From Marinoscillum sp964351625 (lineage in GTDB: Bacteria > Bacteroidota > Bacteroidia > Cytophagales > Cyclobacteriaceae): a DNA stretch of 64,000 bases. Numbering within the stretch: position 1 is the stretch's first letter; each line of letters begins with the position of its first letter. The position numbers and the translations under genes are program-made. The notes beneath the pieces are model-generated. The model was given only the letters and a program-made list of their open reading frames with translations. It was not told where the DNA came from and did not search any database. Shown here piece after piece: positions 46,714-55,194 of the stretch. Where the stretch lies: assembly GCA_964351625.1 (NCBI GenBank), contig CAYGOV010000004.1, positions 62,001-126,000 on the forward strand, given 5' to 3'.

Positions 46714-46721
46714 TACCTTTG
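46714..46721 (+). promoter_or_regulatory. Putative -7 box for the DEAD-box helicase gene
   Basis: TACCTTTG (TAnnTTTG) 23 nt before the TTG start at 46744. Confidence 0.45.
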
Positions 46722-46743
46722 CGGCTCATATAACATACGATTT

Positions 46744-48456
46744 TTGAATAATTTTAGCAAACTCGGACTTTCAGATTCTATTTTAGAAGTCCTCGATCAA
46801 CTTGGGTTCGAAAACCCAACACCCATTCAGGAAAAAGCAATCCCATTATTACTAAACAAAGAGCCTATTGATTTTATAGGTCTTGCGCAAACGGGTACTG
46901 GTAAAACTGCGGCCTTTGGCCTACCTCTTATCGATTTGATAGATGAGAGTAACAAGAATACTCAAGCGCTCATTATGGCTCCTACTAGAGAGCTAGGGCA
47001 GCAAACGGCAAAACAGCTTGTTGATTTTTCTAGAAACAATAAGGTAATAAATATTGAAGTGGTCTATGGTGGTGCAGCCATTGTAAACCAAATCAAAGCT
47101 TTAAAGAGGCCTACACAAATTGTAGTAGCTACCCCTGGTAGACTAATAGATTTGATCAAGCGTAAAGCAATCAGTCTTGACGATGTTCGATACGTCGTAT
47201 TGGATGAAGCAGACGAAATGCTCAATATGGGCTTCAAGGAAGAGATCGATACGATACTTTCTTACACTCCCGAGAACAGGGTTACGTGGCTTTTCTCAGC
47301 GACTATGCCTAATGAAATCAAGCGTATCACTAAAAAATACATGGATAACCCAGTAGAGGTTTCTGTGAATAGTGAGCAAAAAAGCAATATTGATATCACA
47401 CATCAATTTGTGACAACAAAAACTGGAAATAAGATTCCAGCATTGAGACGCTTTCTTGATATGCAACCAGAAATGCGTGGCATTATGTTTTGCAGAACTA
47501 GGAGAGAGACCCAAGAGATTTCTGATAATTTAAGCAGCATTGGATATGGCGTAGAAGCACTTCATGGAGAGCTTTCTCAGTCGCAAAGAGATGCTGTAAT
47601 GAAGCGTTTCAAATCTAGATCTATGCAATTACTAATTGCAACGGATGTAGCCGCAAGAGGTATTGATGTGAATGACTTGACTCACGTTCTTCACCATACG
47701 CTACCAGATCAATTGGAAAGCTATACGCATAGAAGTGGTAGAACAGGAAGAGCTGGTAAGAAAGGCATTTCCCTCGCTTTTATCAACCCAAGAGAAGGTA
47801 AGCGAATAGAAGAACTCGAAAGAAAGATCAAAGTAAAATTTGAGCGAATAGAAGTGCCGACTATCGAGGCTTTGAAATCTACAAAGATTCACAACTGGGC
47901 CAATTTCATTATCAATACACAAGTAGATAAGCAGGCTGATGAAATCCTACTTGCCATGCAAGATAGATTTGCACACCTGACAAAAGAGGATCTTTTGAAG
48001 CGATTGATTACGACTCAGTTAGATCACCTTACAACTTCAGATGATCAAGATTCCAATTTGAATGAAACATACGGTGGATCACCTGAAAGACGAGATACGA
48101 GCAAATTCAATCGTTATTTCGTGAATATTGGAAGTATCGATGGTATGACCAAAGCAGATTTGGTGCATTTCCTTGCAGATACGTCAGGTATTGATCGCAA
48201 ATTCTTTGGTGATGTCACTCTTCAAAAGAACTGTTCTTACTTCGATATAGATGGGGGACATGACAAGGGGATGAATTTGAAATTTGAGGGAGTAGAAGTG
48301 GAAGGCAGAAGCATCCGTGTCAATAGAGACGATGCAGAACGTCAAGTAGGCAAGAGAAGCAGTGGAGATAAAAAACCAGGATTCTCTAGTAGCCCGAGAA
48401 GATCGAACAGTAGTCGACCTAAGAAGGAGTTTAGAAGACCTTCTAGAAGACGTTAG
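46744..48456 (+). CDS. DEAD-box RNA helicase with DbpA-type RNA-binding domain
   Basis: A 570-aa ATP-dependent RNA helicase acting in ribosome assembly and RNA unwinding. Q motif (NPTPIQEKA), motif I AQTGTGKT (48-55), Ia PTRELGQQ, motif II DEAD (154-157), III SAT, V ATDVAARGID and VI HRSGRTGRAGKKG are all intact. After about residue 380 come a linker and a DbpA/CsdA RRM-like domain (about 465-545), then an Arg/Ser-rich basic tail. The start is TTG. It resembles cold-shock helicase DeaD/CsdA. The next gene is also of a kind found near cold-shock genes. Confidence 0.93.
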   Translation: MNNFSKLGLSDSILEVLDQLGFENPTPIQEKAIPLLLNKEPIDFIGLAQTGTGKTAAFGLPLIDLIDESNKNTQALIMAPTRELGQQTAKQLVDFSRNNKVINIEVVYGGAAIVNQIKALKRPTQIVVATPGRLIDLIKRKAISLDDVRYVVLDEADEMLNMGFKEEIDTILSYTPENRVTWLFSATMPNEIKRITKKYMDNPVEVSVNSEQKSNIDITHQFVTTKTGNKIPALRRFLDMQPEMRGIMFCRTRRETQEISDNLSSIGYGVEALHGELSQSQRDAVMKRFKSRSMQLLIATDVAARGIDVNDLTHVLHHTLPDQLESYTHRSGRTGRAGKKGISLAFINPREGKRIEELERKIKVKFERIEVPTIEALKSTKIHNWANFIINTQVDKQADEILLAMQDRFAHLTKEDLLKRLITTQLDHLTTSDDQDSNLNETYGGSPERRDTSKFNRYFVNIGSIDGMTKADLVHFLADTSGIDRKFFGDVTLQKNCSYFDIDGGHDKGMNLKFEGVEVEGRSIRVNRDDAERQVGKRSSGDKKPGFSSSPRRSNSSRPKKEFRRPSRRR

Positions 48457-48509
48457 CAAATCGTCAAGCTAATTGCTAGTCGAGTTAGATGAAAACCATC
48501 TGATTCGAT

Positions 48510-48517
48510 TATCTTTG
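48510..48517 (+). promoter_or_regulatory. Putative promoter -7 box with a long untranslated leader
   Basis: TATCTTTG matches TAnnTTTG. The next start codon is at 48706, so the transcript would carry a leader of about 180 nt. The leader contains an inverted repeat (ATTCTCAATTGAAT near 48654) and no ORF. Confidence 0.4.
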
Positions 48518-48705
48518 TGCTTGAAATTAATGCCCAAATTGATTTGCGTATTTTGGTAAGTTGCTCTTCGCAGTAATTTATAACTCAGGCTTACCAGACG
48601 CTACCCTTATTAGCTTAAGGTTCTCTGGAAAAAATCCTTCAATGGGCGAATGAATTCTCAATTGAATTCGTTGTTGTAAATGGTTTTATTTTAAAATTTA
48701 GCAGA

Positions 48706-48993
48706 ATGGCAAGATCGCAGAATAGCTTCATAAAGAAGCAAAAGGAAAAGAAGAAACTCCAAAAGCGTAAGGAGAAGGAAGAAAAGAAGATGGAACGCAA
48801 AGAGGATAACCTGAAAGGTGGTTCTTTAGATGATATGATCGCCTATGTTGATGAGTATGGAAATATCGTAGACGAGAAGCCTGAGGAGAAAAAACCAGAA
48901 CCAAAGAAACCAGAGGCTAGAAAAACTGAGCCAAGGAAACCATCGGAAAGACCAGACAGGCCAGATAGGCCCGAAAGACCCGAAAGGAGATAA
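48706..48993 (+). CDS. Small highly charged protein with DMIAYVDEYGNI motif
   Basis: 95 aa. Residues 1-38 are an almost continuous Lys/Glu/Arg helix, residues 39-60 hold the conserved motif GGSLDDMIAYVDEYGNIVD, and the rest is Pro/Glu/Lys/Arg low complexity (DRPDRPERPERR). The motif is one I recognise from small Bacteroidota proteins encoded beside cold-shock domain genes; no csp gene is adjacent here, but a DEAD-box helicase is. Probably RNA- or ribosome-associated by composition. It ends 23 nt before a strong bidirectional terminator. Confidence 0.75.
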   Translation: MARSQNSFIKKQKEKKKLQKRKEKEEKKMERKEDNLKGGSLDDMIAYVDEYGNIVDEKPEEKKPEPKKPEARKTEPRKPSERPDRPDRPERPERR

Positions 48994-49015
48994 TCAACTT
49001 AGGTAAAAAATTAAA

Positions 49016-49047
49016 ACAAAGGCCGACTCATTTGAGTCGGCCTTTGT
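49016..49047. terminator. Bidirectional intrinsic terminator
   Basis: A hairpin with arms AAAGGCCGACTC (from 49018) and GAGTCGGCCTTT (to 49045) around a four-base loop, with flanking A and T tracts. It separates the small charged gene from the convergent ABC-F gene. Confidence 0.9.
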
Positions 49048-49051
49048 TGTT

Positions 49052-50650
49052 TTATGCCTTTAATGTACGCTTCCATTCTACGTACTCATCATAAGTCCCA
49101 AGTTTATCTATGATTCCAGTTGGCGTAATTTCAATGATCCTATTTGCGATAGTTTGTGTGAAAGTATGATCATGAGAAGTAAATAGCATGGTACCCGGAT
49201 AGTCTTGCAGGGAGTTGTTGAGCGCCTGAATAGACTCAAGATCCAAGTGATTGGTAGGATCATCCAAAAGCAGCACATTGGCACCTTGTAGCATCATTCT
49301 GCTAAGCATACAACGAACCTTTTCACCTCCAGAAAGCACACTACATTTCTTCAATGTCTCTTGACCAGAGAAAAGCATTTTACCCAAGAAACCCCTGATG
49401 TAAACTTCATCTTTCTCTCCTGGTGAAAACTCTCTCAACCAATCAATTAAGTTCTCGTCACCTTGAAAGTACTTTTCATTTTCATTTGGTAAGTAAGCTT
49501 CAGTCACTGTTTGACCAAACTTAAAAGTACCACTATCTGCCTTCTGCTCACCTCCGAGAATTTTGAATAATGTGGTAATAGCCAAGCTATTATTTCCTAC
49601 AAGCGCAATTTTTTCGCCTTTGTTTACAAACAAATCAATGTTCGAGAATAGGGGCTTGCCTTCAATTGATTTACTCAATCCTTTGATCTCGAGTATCTGA
49701 TCTCCGGCCTCTCTGTTTTGAGTGAAAATGATGGCAGGATATTTTCTGTTTGATGGTTGGATGTCATCCACGTTGATTTTATCCAACAATTTCTTTCTTG
49801 AAGTTGCCTGCTTGGACTTAGAAGCGTTGGCACTAAATCTAGCAATGAAATCTTGAAGTTCCTTCTTCTTTTCTTCTGCTTTCTTATTGGCTGATGAACG
49901 CTGCGTTAAAGCTAGCTGGCTTGATTGGTACCAAAAGGAGTAGTTACCAGTATAGACCTTAATAGCGCCAAAGTCCACATCAGCGATGTGTGTACAGACG
50001 GTATCCAAGAAATGTCTATCGTGAGAAACTACGATTACGGTATTCTTAAAGTCCAACAGATAATCTTCCAACCATTCTACTGTTTTAAGATCAAGATCGT
50101 TGGTAGGCTCATCCAAAATCAGAATATCTGGGTTACCAAATAAAGCTTGAGCAAGCAAGACGCGCACTTTTTGCTGGTTATTGAGCTCATCCAATGTGCG
50201 ATAATGCTCTGCCTCTGTGATGCCAAGACCACTCAAAAGTGCAGCTGCGTCAGATTCAGCATTCCAGCCATCCATTTCTGCAAACTCATTTTCTAAATCA
50301 GAAACTCTGTTTCCGTCTGCTTCAGAAAAATCTGGTTTGGAATAGAGAGCTTCCTTTTCCTTCATGTTAGCCCAAAGCTTGTCATGACCCATGAGCACAG
50401 TATCCAGCACCAAACACTGATCATATTCGAAGTGATTTTGTTTCAAGACAGCCATACGCTTGCCTGGCTCTATGTGAACTCGTCCAGAATTGGCATGGAT
50501 TTCACCTGAGAGAATTTTCAGGAAAGTAGATTTTCCAGCACCATTTGCGCCGATGATTCCATAGCAATTTCCACCTAGGAATTTGACGTTTACCTCATCG
50601 AAGAGTACTCGCTTGCCAAACTGTAAGGAGATGTTTTCTGTAGATATCAT
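49052..50650 (-). CDS. ABC-F family ribosome-associated ATPase
   Basis: 532 aa with two ABC ATPase domains and no membrane segments, the ABC-F layout of translation factors that act at the ribosomal E site. Domain 1: Walker A GANGAGKST (34-42), signature degenerate as LNNQQ (156-160), Walker B ILDEPTNDLD. The PtIM linker lies at about 235-300. Domain 2: P-loop degenerate as GNNSLAITT (352-360), signature LSGGEKVR intact, DDPTNHLD. So one composite ATP site combines the good P-loop with the good signature, and the other looks dead. It belongs nearest the YbiT-like group. Confidence 0.9.
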   Translation of the reverse strand: MISTENISLQFGKRVLFDEVNVKFLGGNCYGIIGANGAGKSTFLKILSGEIHANSGRVHIEPGKRMAVLKQNHFEYDQCLVLDTVLMGHDKLWANMKEKEALYSKPDFSEADGNRVSDLENEFAEMDGWNAESDAAALLSGLGITEAEHYRTLDELNNQQKVRVLLAQALFGNPDILILDEPTNDLDLKTVEWLEDYLLDFKNTVIVVSHDRHFLDTVCTHIADVDFGAIKVYTGNYSFWYQSSQLALTQRSSANKKAEEKKKELQDFIARFSANASKSKQATSRKKLLDKINVDDIQPSNRKYPAIIFTQNREAGDQILEIKGLSKSIEGKPLFSNIDLFVNKGEKIALVGNNSLAITTLFKILGGEQKADSGTFKFGQTVTEAYLPNENEKYFQGDENLIDWLREFSPGEKDEVYIRGFLGKMLFSGQETLKKCSVLSGGEKVRCMLSRMMLQGANVLLLDDPTNHLDLESIQALNNSLQDYPGTMLFTSHDHTFTQTIANRIIEITPTGIIDKLGTYDEYVEWKRTLKA

Positions 50651-50673
50651 TTTATGCTTTGTTTTTGAAGCTG

Positions 50674-50681
50674 CAAAAGTA
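50674..50681 (-). promoter_or_regulatory. Putative -7 box for the ABC-F gene
   Basis: Minus-strand TACTTTTG (TAnnTTTG), about 24 nt upstream of the ATG at 50650. Confidence 0.4.
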
Positions 50682-50800
50682 AGATTTCCTTACTCGAATA
50701 GCTAATGGAAAAGTAAATAGCATTTTCAAATTGCAATATGAGAGAGGGTAGGGTAATACTGGAGGAAGCCGTTTAAGAACCAAACTAAAATGCTAAAGCT

Positions 50801-51007
50801 ATGAATATCTCTAACTACCAAAAACTAAGTTTCAGTCATCCATATACTGCCCTTAGAATGATTCGTCAGATGATAAAAAATCAAATATCATTACCTCAAT
50901 TGGTCATCCTTGAAGTGTATGAAGACACTGAGGTTCTCGACAATCTCCAAAACAAAATCAATAATCTTCTGAATAATGAAAATAGGATCTTGGTGCTTGT
51001 TGCATAG
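50801..51007 (+). CDS. Possible small protein, 68 aa
   Basis: An isolated ATG ORF of 68 codons between the ABC-F promoter and the convergent type IX-secreted protein gene. The sequence has a plausible globular pattern (LPQLVILEVYEDTEVLDNL, then an Asn-rich helix and a final strand). No family is recognised. It fills the only open stretch of this 430-bp gap. Codon content looks ordinary, but a chance ORF cannot be excluded. Confidence 0.35.
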   Translation: MNISNYQKLSFSHPYTALRMIRQMIKNQISLPQLVILEVYEDTEVLDNLQNKINNLLNNENRILVLVA

Positions 51008-51077
51008 GAGAATTTTCAATCTTGATAGCGTATTGTTAGTGAAATGATAGAGAGGAAGTCTGATTTACAGATCTTCA

Positions 51078-53570
51078 TTATTTGTTGACAATGATTCTTC
51101 TTGTAATATTATAATCGCGGGTAAATACCTGAATTACGTAAACGCCATTGTTTAAATTAGGTGGAAAATCGAAAAAGAAGCTCTTATCGTTTTCAACACC
51201 TTGGTTTAATATGATTGTTCCGTTCAAGTCCAGTAGTTGAATGTGCGTGATGTTTGACCAAACTGTTTCTATTTTAACCCCATCGCTGGTTGGATTAGGA
51301 TAAATATTGATAGTGGAAATGTCATGATCAACACCAAGTGGCAATACACCAGGAGGCAATACATCAACGAAGTAAACATCAAAAGAATAGTTTTTAGAAC
51401 AATCAGGAGATGGATAAACTATCTGAGCTTGGATTGTATCCAGCTCCGTAGATGTGATAAACAGAAATGATTGATCCGCGCTTCGTTGAACTGGCCAATA
51501 CCAATATATTGTTTCAGAAGGATCAATAGAGATTTTCAGAGTATCATTGACCAACACATAAACAGAGTCCAGGTCTAGCTCAGGTAAAGGGTTAAAATAA
51601 TCAATTTGAACAATAGTATTGAAATCTCGGCATACTTCGTTTGAGATAGTCACAGGATATGAACCTGGTCCTACTTCATAAGTTTCTCCATCGGAATACC
51701 CCTCCCAAATTACCGAAGAACCGAATGGAACATCAAAATAGACAGGAGCCTCAGGTTCACAGATATACGTAGTGAGTTGACTTGTGCTTAAGGAAGGTTG
51801 CTCCAACACATATCCGAGATCTGCTCTGGCAGTCAGTTTACATCCATTTTCATCAGAAGTTGTTACAATAAGATCATCTTCAGAATTGTCAAGTTCTAAA
51901 ACTATATAGGGTTCATTATAGTTTCCGACCGGGTCATAGTCAACCCACCAGAAATATTTCTCGGCGTTTTCGATCCCATTGACAATTATGGTGTCCCCTA
52001 CACAATGCGAACCTTCAACAAATTCCGAATCAAAGTAAGGTTGAGCTAACTGGCTTTTGATTACTTCTACCGTATCACTGCGATAAGAATAGCCATTGCA
52101 ATTGGTTGAGATAAAATAATAATGACCACCTTCTTCAGCGGCATAATAATAGTTCTCGTTTCCTGCTTCCCATTCTAAACCTCTTTCCACAGAATACCAG
52201 TTGTAGTCATGCTCATCATACTCAAAATTGTCTACTCTTATTAGGATGTATCTATCAGTTGGACAGATGATATAATCTTGCTTACTTATTCGCTCATTGA
52301 AGGTCGAATCCAACCGAACGTAAGCCACATCAATGTCATACTCCTGTTCTTCGTAAGTGTATTTTATACTATATAATCCCTCTTCATGAGTATAGTATGC
52401 CCTTGAGAGAGCCCCTTCAATTTTCTCACCATTCCGATACCATTCCCTATCCAATTGATCATTAATATTTACATAAAGATGTGTTCCTTCCTTTAGGCAA
52501 AAATCTATTGTATCAAATTCGATTGTTTCTGGCTTTAATGATTGTGGTGTTAGCTGATCATCTGTGACTTGGAGCAAGCCATTGTCTGTGCCTATCCAAA
52601 TTACATTATGGTACATGCTATACTTAACACTAAATGCACTGTCTATTCCATTTATCATAAAATATTGGGGACCATACACATTAAAGTAACTACCAATAAT
52701 TGCCTCTGTATAAAGCAATCCTGAATCTGATGCGGCCATCATTACAGATTTAGTCAAGCCAGAGGAAACAATTTCCAGATCATGGACTGCAGTATTTTTA
52801 AAATGTGAAGTAGTATCCTTGCTACAGCTATTCACATGTTGGGCATAAATCCCACTTTCAGTAGCATAATAAGCATAAGTATTATACGTTCCCGACCCAA
52901 ATCCTCTTTTGGCGTATGTTACATCATTAAGTTTTTGGATGTCAAATCCTTCATTTTCAAATAGCCTAAAAAGAGTCACATTTCCGTAGTAAGAATATTG
53001 CAAACCGAACTGACCCGGTACTTGAGTACAGTAAGGATATTCTGTCAATAGAATACTTTGGTGTCCACCAAACATTTTAGCGTCGGTCGTATATGACCAA
53101 TCGAGGTTGCTAAAAGTTTTCAAATCATTTGATCCCCAGATGCCGTTACTAGTGGCTATTAAACAACAATATGCATAGAAAGAGGTGCCGTTAAAATCGA
53201 TTGAATTAATTTGGGATGGAAGAGCTGGGTTTAGATCTTTTAAGCTAGTAACTACACCTTCATCATATTTAATCAGGGAATTATTCTGAGTGCCAATTAA
53301 GAATAGATTTTCATTTATAGACTGTATGCAGTTGATGTTATTTCGAATTTCTTCTGTAAAAAGTCCAGTCACCTCGGAAAATTCCGAGGACCTATTCATT
53401 AGGTGAATGGTATTATCTTCCAGAATAACTACTGCACCACCACGATTTTCGGAAAATAATTTAACCTTCTGACCATCAAAAAAAGTATTAGAGACATAAA
53501 AGTTGTTCTCTTGTCCAAAAGAAGCTAAACTACAAACAACCATTAAAAAACCTGTAAGAACTTTGTTCAT
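51078..53570 (-). CDS. Large secreted protein with type IX sorting domain
   Basis: 830 aa: signal peptide (1-19), a propeller-like region (about 25-340, with WIGTDNGLLQVTDD, as in two-component-regulator propellers), several PKD/Ig-like beta domains (about 350-740), and a C-terminal type IX secretion sorting domain (about 755-830: IYPNPTSDGVKIE, GVYVIQVFT and a basic end RRIIVNK). It would be exported through the outer membrane and attached to the surface. Function unknown. Its 5' end is the left border of the accessory island. Confidence 0.85.
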   Translation of the reverse strand: MNKVLTGFLMVVCSLASFGQENNFYVSNTFFDGQKVKLFSENRGGAVVILEDNTIHLMNRSSEFSEVTGLFTEEIRNNINCIQSINENLFLIGTQNNSLIKYDEGVVTSLKDLNPALPSQINSIDFNGTSFYAYCCLIATSNGIWGSNDLKTFSNLDWSYTTDAKMFGGHQSILLTEYPYCTQVPGQFGLQYSYYGNVTLFRLFENEGFDIQKLNDVTYAKRGFGSGTYNTYAYYATESGIYAQHVNSCSKDTTSHFKNTAVHDLEIVSSGLTKSVMMAASDSGLLYTEAIIGSYFNVYGPQYFMINGIDSAFSVKYSMYHNVIWIGTDNGLLQVTDDQLTPQSLKPETIEFDTIDFCLKEGTHLYVNINDQLDREWYRNGEKIEGALSRAYYTHEEGLYSIKYTYEEQEYDIDVAYVRLDSTFNERISKQDYIICPTDRYILIRVDNFEYDEHDYNWYSVERGLEWEAGNENYYYAAEEGGHYYFISTNCNGYSYRSDTVEVIKSQLAQPYFDSEFVEGSHCVGDTIIVNGIENAEKYFWWVDYDPVGNYNEPYIVLELDNSEDDLIVTTSDENGCKLTARADLGYVLEQPSLSTSQLTTYICEPEAPVYFDVPFGSSVIWEGYSDGETYEVGPGSYPVTISNEVCRDFNTIVQIDYFNPLPELDLDSVYVLVNDTLKISIDPSETIYWYWPVQRSADQSFLFITSTELDTIQAQIVYPSPDCSKNYSFDVYFVDVLPPGVLPLGVDHDISTINIYPNPTSDGVKIETVWSNITHIQLLDLNGTIILNQGVENDKSFFFDFPPNLNNGVYVIQVFTRDYNITRRIIVNK

Positions 53571-53624
53571 TTATAAATTTAGTTTCCACTATTTAAAGCA
53601 CATCCAGATAATTCCTCACAATGC

Positions 53625-53657
53625 CTAGCTATCCGCCGTGCGTCACGAGATAGCTAG
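53625..53657. repeat. Compound hairpin at the island border
   Basis: CTAGCTATC (53625-53633) pairs perfectly with GATAGCTAG (53649-53657). Inside, CGTG (53637-53640) pairs with CACG (53644-53647) around CGT. It sits just before the transposase remnant and could be an end structure of a mobile element or a REP-like hairpin. No matching copy was seen elsewhere in the window. Confidence 0.55.
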
Positions 53658-53680
53658 AAAGCACTAATGTAGCGAAACTG

Positions 53681-53906
53681 CCCAATACCCACAACGGCAT
53701 CTACGAAGAACTACGTTCCACAAGTTTAAATCCAGAAAGAAGAATGTATTTAGAAGCTCAGAGTGTTATCCAGAAAGTGGCAGGAGGACTACAATAAGAA
53801 CCATCCGCACAAATCACTAGGAGGAATCAGCCCTCACCAATTTGCATCTATCAATGAGAGTCTACCCAGTAAAGACCACTCCAACTTAACCACTATTAAT
53901 AGCTAG
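53681..53906 (+). pseudogene. IS3-family transposase (integrase) C-terminal remnant, frameshifted
   Basis: Two adjoining frames together encode the end of an IS3-family orfB integrase. Frame one gives NGIYEELRSTSLNPERRMYL and then EAQSVIQK; after a frameshift near 53777 the second frame gives WQEDYNKNHPHKSLGGISPH and QFASINE. The pattern W..DYN..HPH.SLGG.SP is diagnostic of this family's C-terminus. The N-terminal DDE part, orfA and the terminal repeats are absent. It marks a past insertion at the island edge. Confidence 0.8.
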
Positions 53907-53971
53907 AGTATTGTAATGAATAACTGAAATAATTAATATTGAAAAGCTGTCCGAAGAAGGGATAGGTTACA

Positions 53972-54028
53972 GCCTCACTTAAAAGAAAGCGTGATGGAAA
54001 CTGGAGCAGACGCTTGCACTAGTTGGGG
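53972..54028 (+). repeat. Direct repeat DR, copy 1
   Basis: A 57-bp sequence starting GCCTCACTTAAAAGAAAGCG and ending GCACTAGTTGGGG. It matches 55195-55257 almost perfectly apart from about 6 bp missing in the middle. This deletion removes half of the palindrome CAAGCGGACGCTTG seen in copy 2, so this copy is the degraded one. It lies 155 bp beyond the stop of the 111-aa gene. Confidence 0.85.
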
Positions 54029-54183
54029 CACAATTTCAAAACCAATATTATCTGTGGTTGCAGGGTTGAAATTGATATGTGGAATGTCTTTTGTCATATT
54101 ACCTACCCTTAACTTAAGGACATTGGGCGTGCGCTAGCGAAGATGAATTCACATTTATTCATAGCACTTGATGGCATTATCAA

Positions 54184-54519
54184 TTATATCAGTCCTTTTT
54201 CTTGGAGCTCCTTTTTCAAGGCTTTATAAGATTTTAATTTAGCTTTCAGGACAACATCATCCGGATCTTCTTGAACTATTTCAATTGGATCGGAAAGATC
54301 ATCTAAGTCTTCAACTTCAATTATTATTTTATCGCCCAATTTCAATTCACTTCTTAGCCATTTTACATGGCGTTTCAAGTTTTTGTCCAACCCTCCGGCA
54401 TACAAATCGAGTTCGTCTCGATCTTCTAAAAGAACACGAGTAAGATGTATGGTAGTTACACCATTCGATATGCCAATTTTAGTTACGATATTCTTGTGTG
54501 AGATTTTGAAACCTATCAT
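54184..54519 (-). CDS. Uncharacterised 111-aa protein of the island
   Basis: A 111-aa soluble acidic protein: strands near the N-terminus (KISHKNIVTKIGISNGVTTI), a basic helix (KNLKRHVKWLRSELKLGD), an acidic strand (KIIIEVEDLDDLSDP) and a C-terminal Lys-rich helix. No family recognised. It is the sole gene of a unit whose upstream region (54601-54684) is nearly the same as that upstream of the TIR operon, so the two may be co-regulated or have moved in the same way. It could be an accessory part of the defence island or independent cargo. Confidence 0.65.
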   Translation of the reverse strand: MIGFKISHKNIVTKIGISNGVTTIHLTRVLLEDRDELDLYAGGLDKNLKRHVKWLRSELKLGDKIIIEVEDLDDLSDPIEIVQEDPDDVVLKAKLKSYKALKKELQEKGLI

Positions 54520-54600
54520 GTAATGTTTTAAAAATTGATGCCAACCAATCAGCTAACACCATCAATGGTTGTTATTTGCCTTATGTCTTTTCTGTTATTA

Positions 54601-54684
54601 TTCATCATCACTGACTTATCCATCTGTAGCCTGAAGTAAACGGTTACAATCGGATAAAACCTTTCAGTTTCAAGCAACAAAGTA
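54601..54684 (-). repeat. R element, copy 1 (upstream of the 111-aa gene)
   Basis: Aligns without gaps to 59301-59384 (constant offset of 4700); I count 70 of 84 identical positions, with weaker similarity continuing about 24 bp further right. It lies 82 bp upstream of the 111-aa start codon. Conserved blocks include ATCATCACTGACTTATCC, CTGAAGTAA and CCTTTCAGTTT; CTGAA and TTCAG could form a stem in both copies. On the minus strand both copies contain TACTTTG, one base short of a TAnnTTTG box, so a shared promoter/leader is possible. Confidence 0.8.
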
Positions 54685-54785
54685 GCATATCCCACCATCA
54701 ATTACAATATAGGGGGAAGCACTAGCTCAGCTTAAGCCATCAACTTATTCTTGTTAGTCCCAGACCTGTTTTATAGGTCATCCAA

Positions 54786-54887
54786 AACCCGCGCAGGTTT
54801 CACTTCAAACCTGCGCGGGTTGGTATTCGAACCCGCGCGGGTTTTGCTTAAAGTCTGCGCAGGTTTTGCCTCAAACCTGCGCGGGTT
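54786..54887. repeat. Array of five GC-rich palindromes at 22-bp period
   Basis: Five 14-bp near-palindromes of the form AACC[C/T]GCGC[G/A]GGTT begin at 54786, 54808, 54830, 54852 and 54874, an exact 22-bp step. The 8-bp spacers differ (TCACTTCA, GGTATTCG, TTGCTTAA, TTGCCTCA). The fourth unit is degenerate at its left end. Twenty-two bases is about two helical turns and is not a multiple of three, so it is not coding. Spacers are far too short for CRISPR. Confidence 0.9.
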
Positions 54888-55194
54888 TTTTAGGTTGGAT
54901 TTTCAGTCTAGATCTTCTTTCACGAATGATGACTCACAGTCAGTCTTTTGAGGAGTGGATTGGTATGTTTTTGAAACTGGTCTAAAGCTCTCCTTCAGCA
55001 TCGCTATGTCTCTATTTCTGGTTACTACAGATTTTGCTTTAAGATGCTAAGCAAATTAGTTTTATATGTTGTTGTGCTCGTTTTATTCATATTCGAATGA
55101 TTTTCTCTGCCCCCACAGATCACGATTTATTACTTCAGAATTCAAAAAATAACCCCTACATGGCCCAAGTGTCTATGCGACCCAGTTTACTTGT

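Noticed and set aside
54786..54887. CRISPR array
   Set aside because: Repeat core of 14 bp and spacers of 8 bp are far too short, repeats are not constant, and no cas genes are present. The same applies to 59549-59645.
54751..54951. 66-codon ORF with repeated peptide pattern
   Set aside because: Reads through the 22-bp palindromic array; a 22-bp period is not a multiple of three, so the repetition is not of protein origin.
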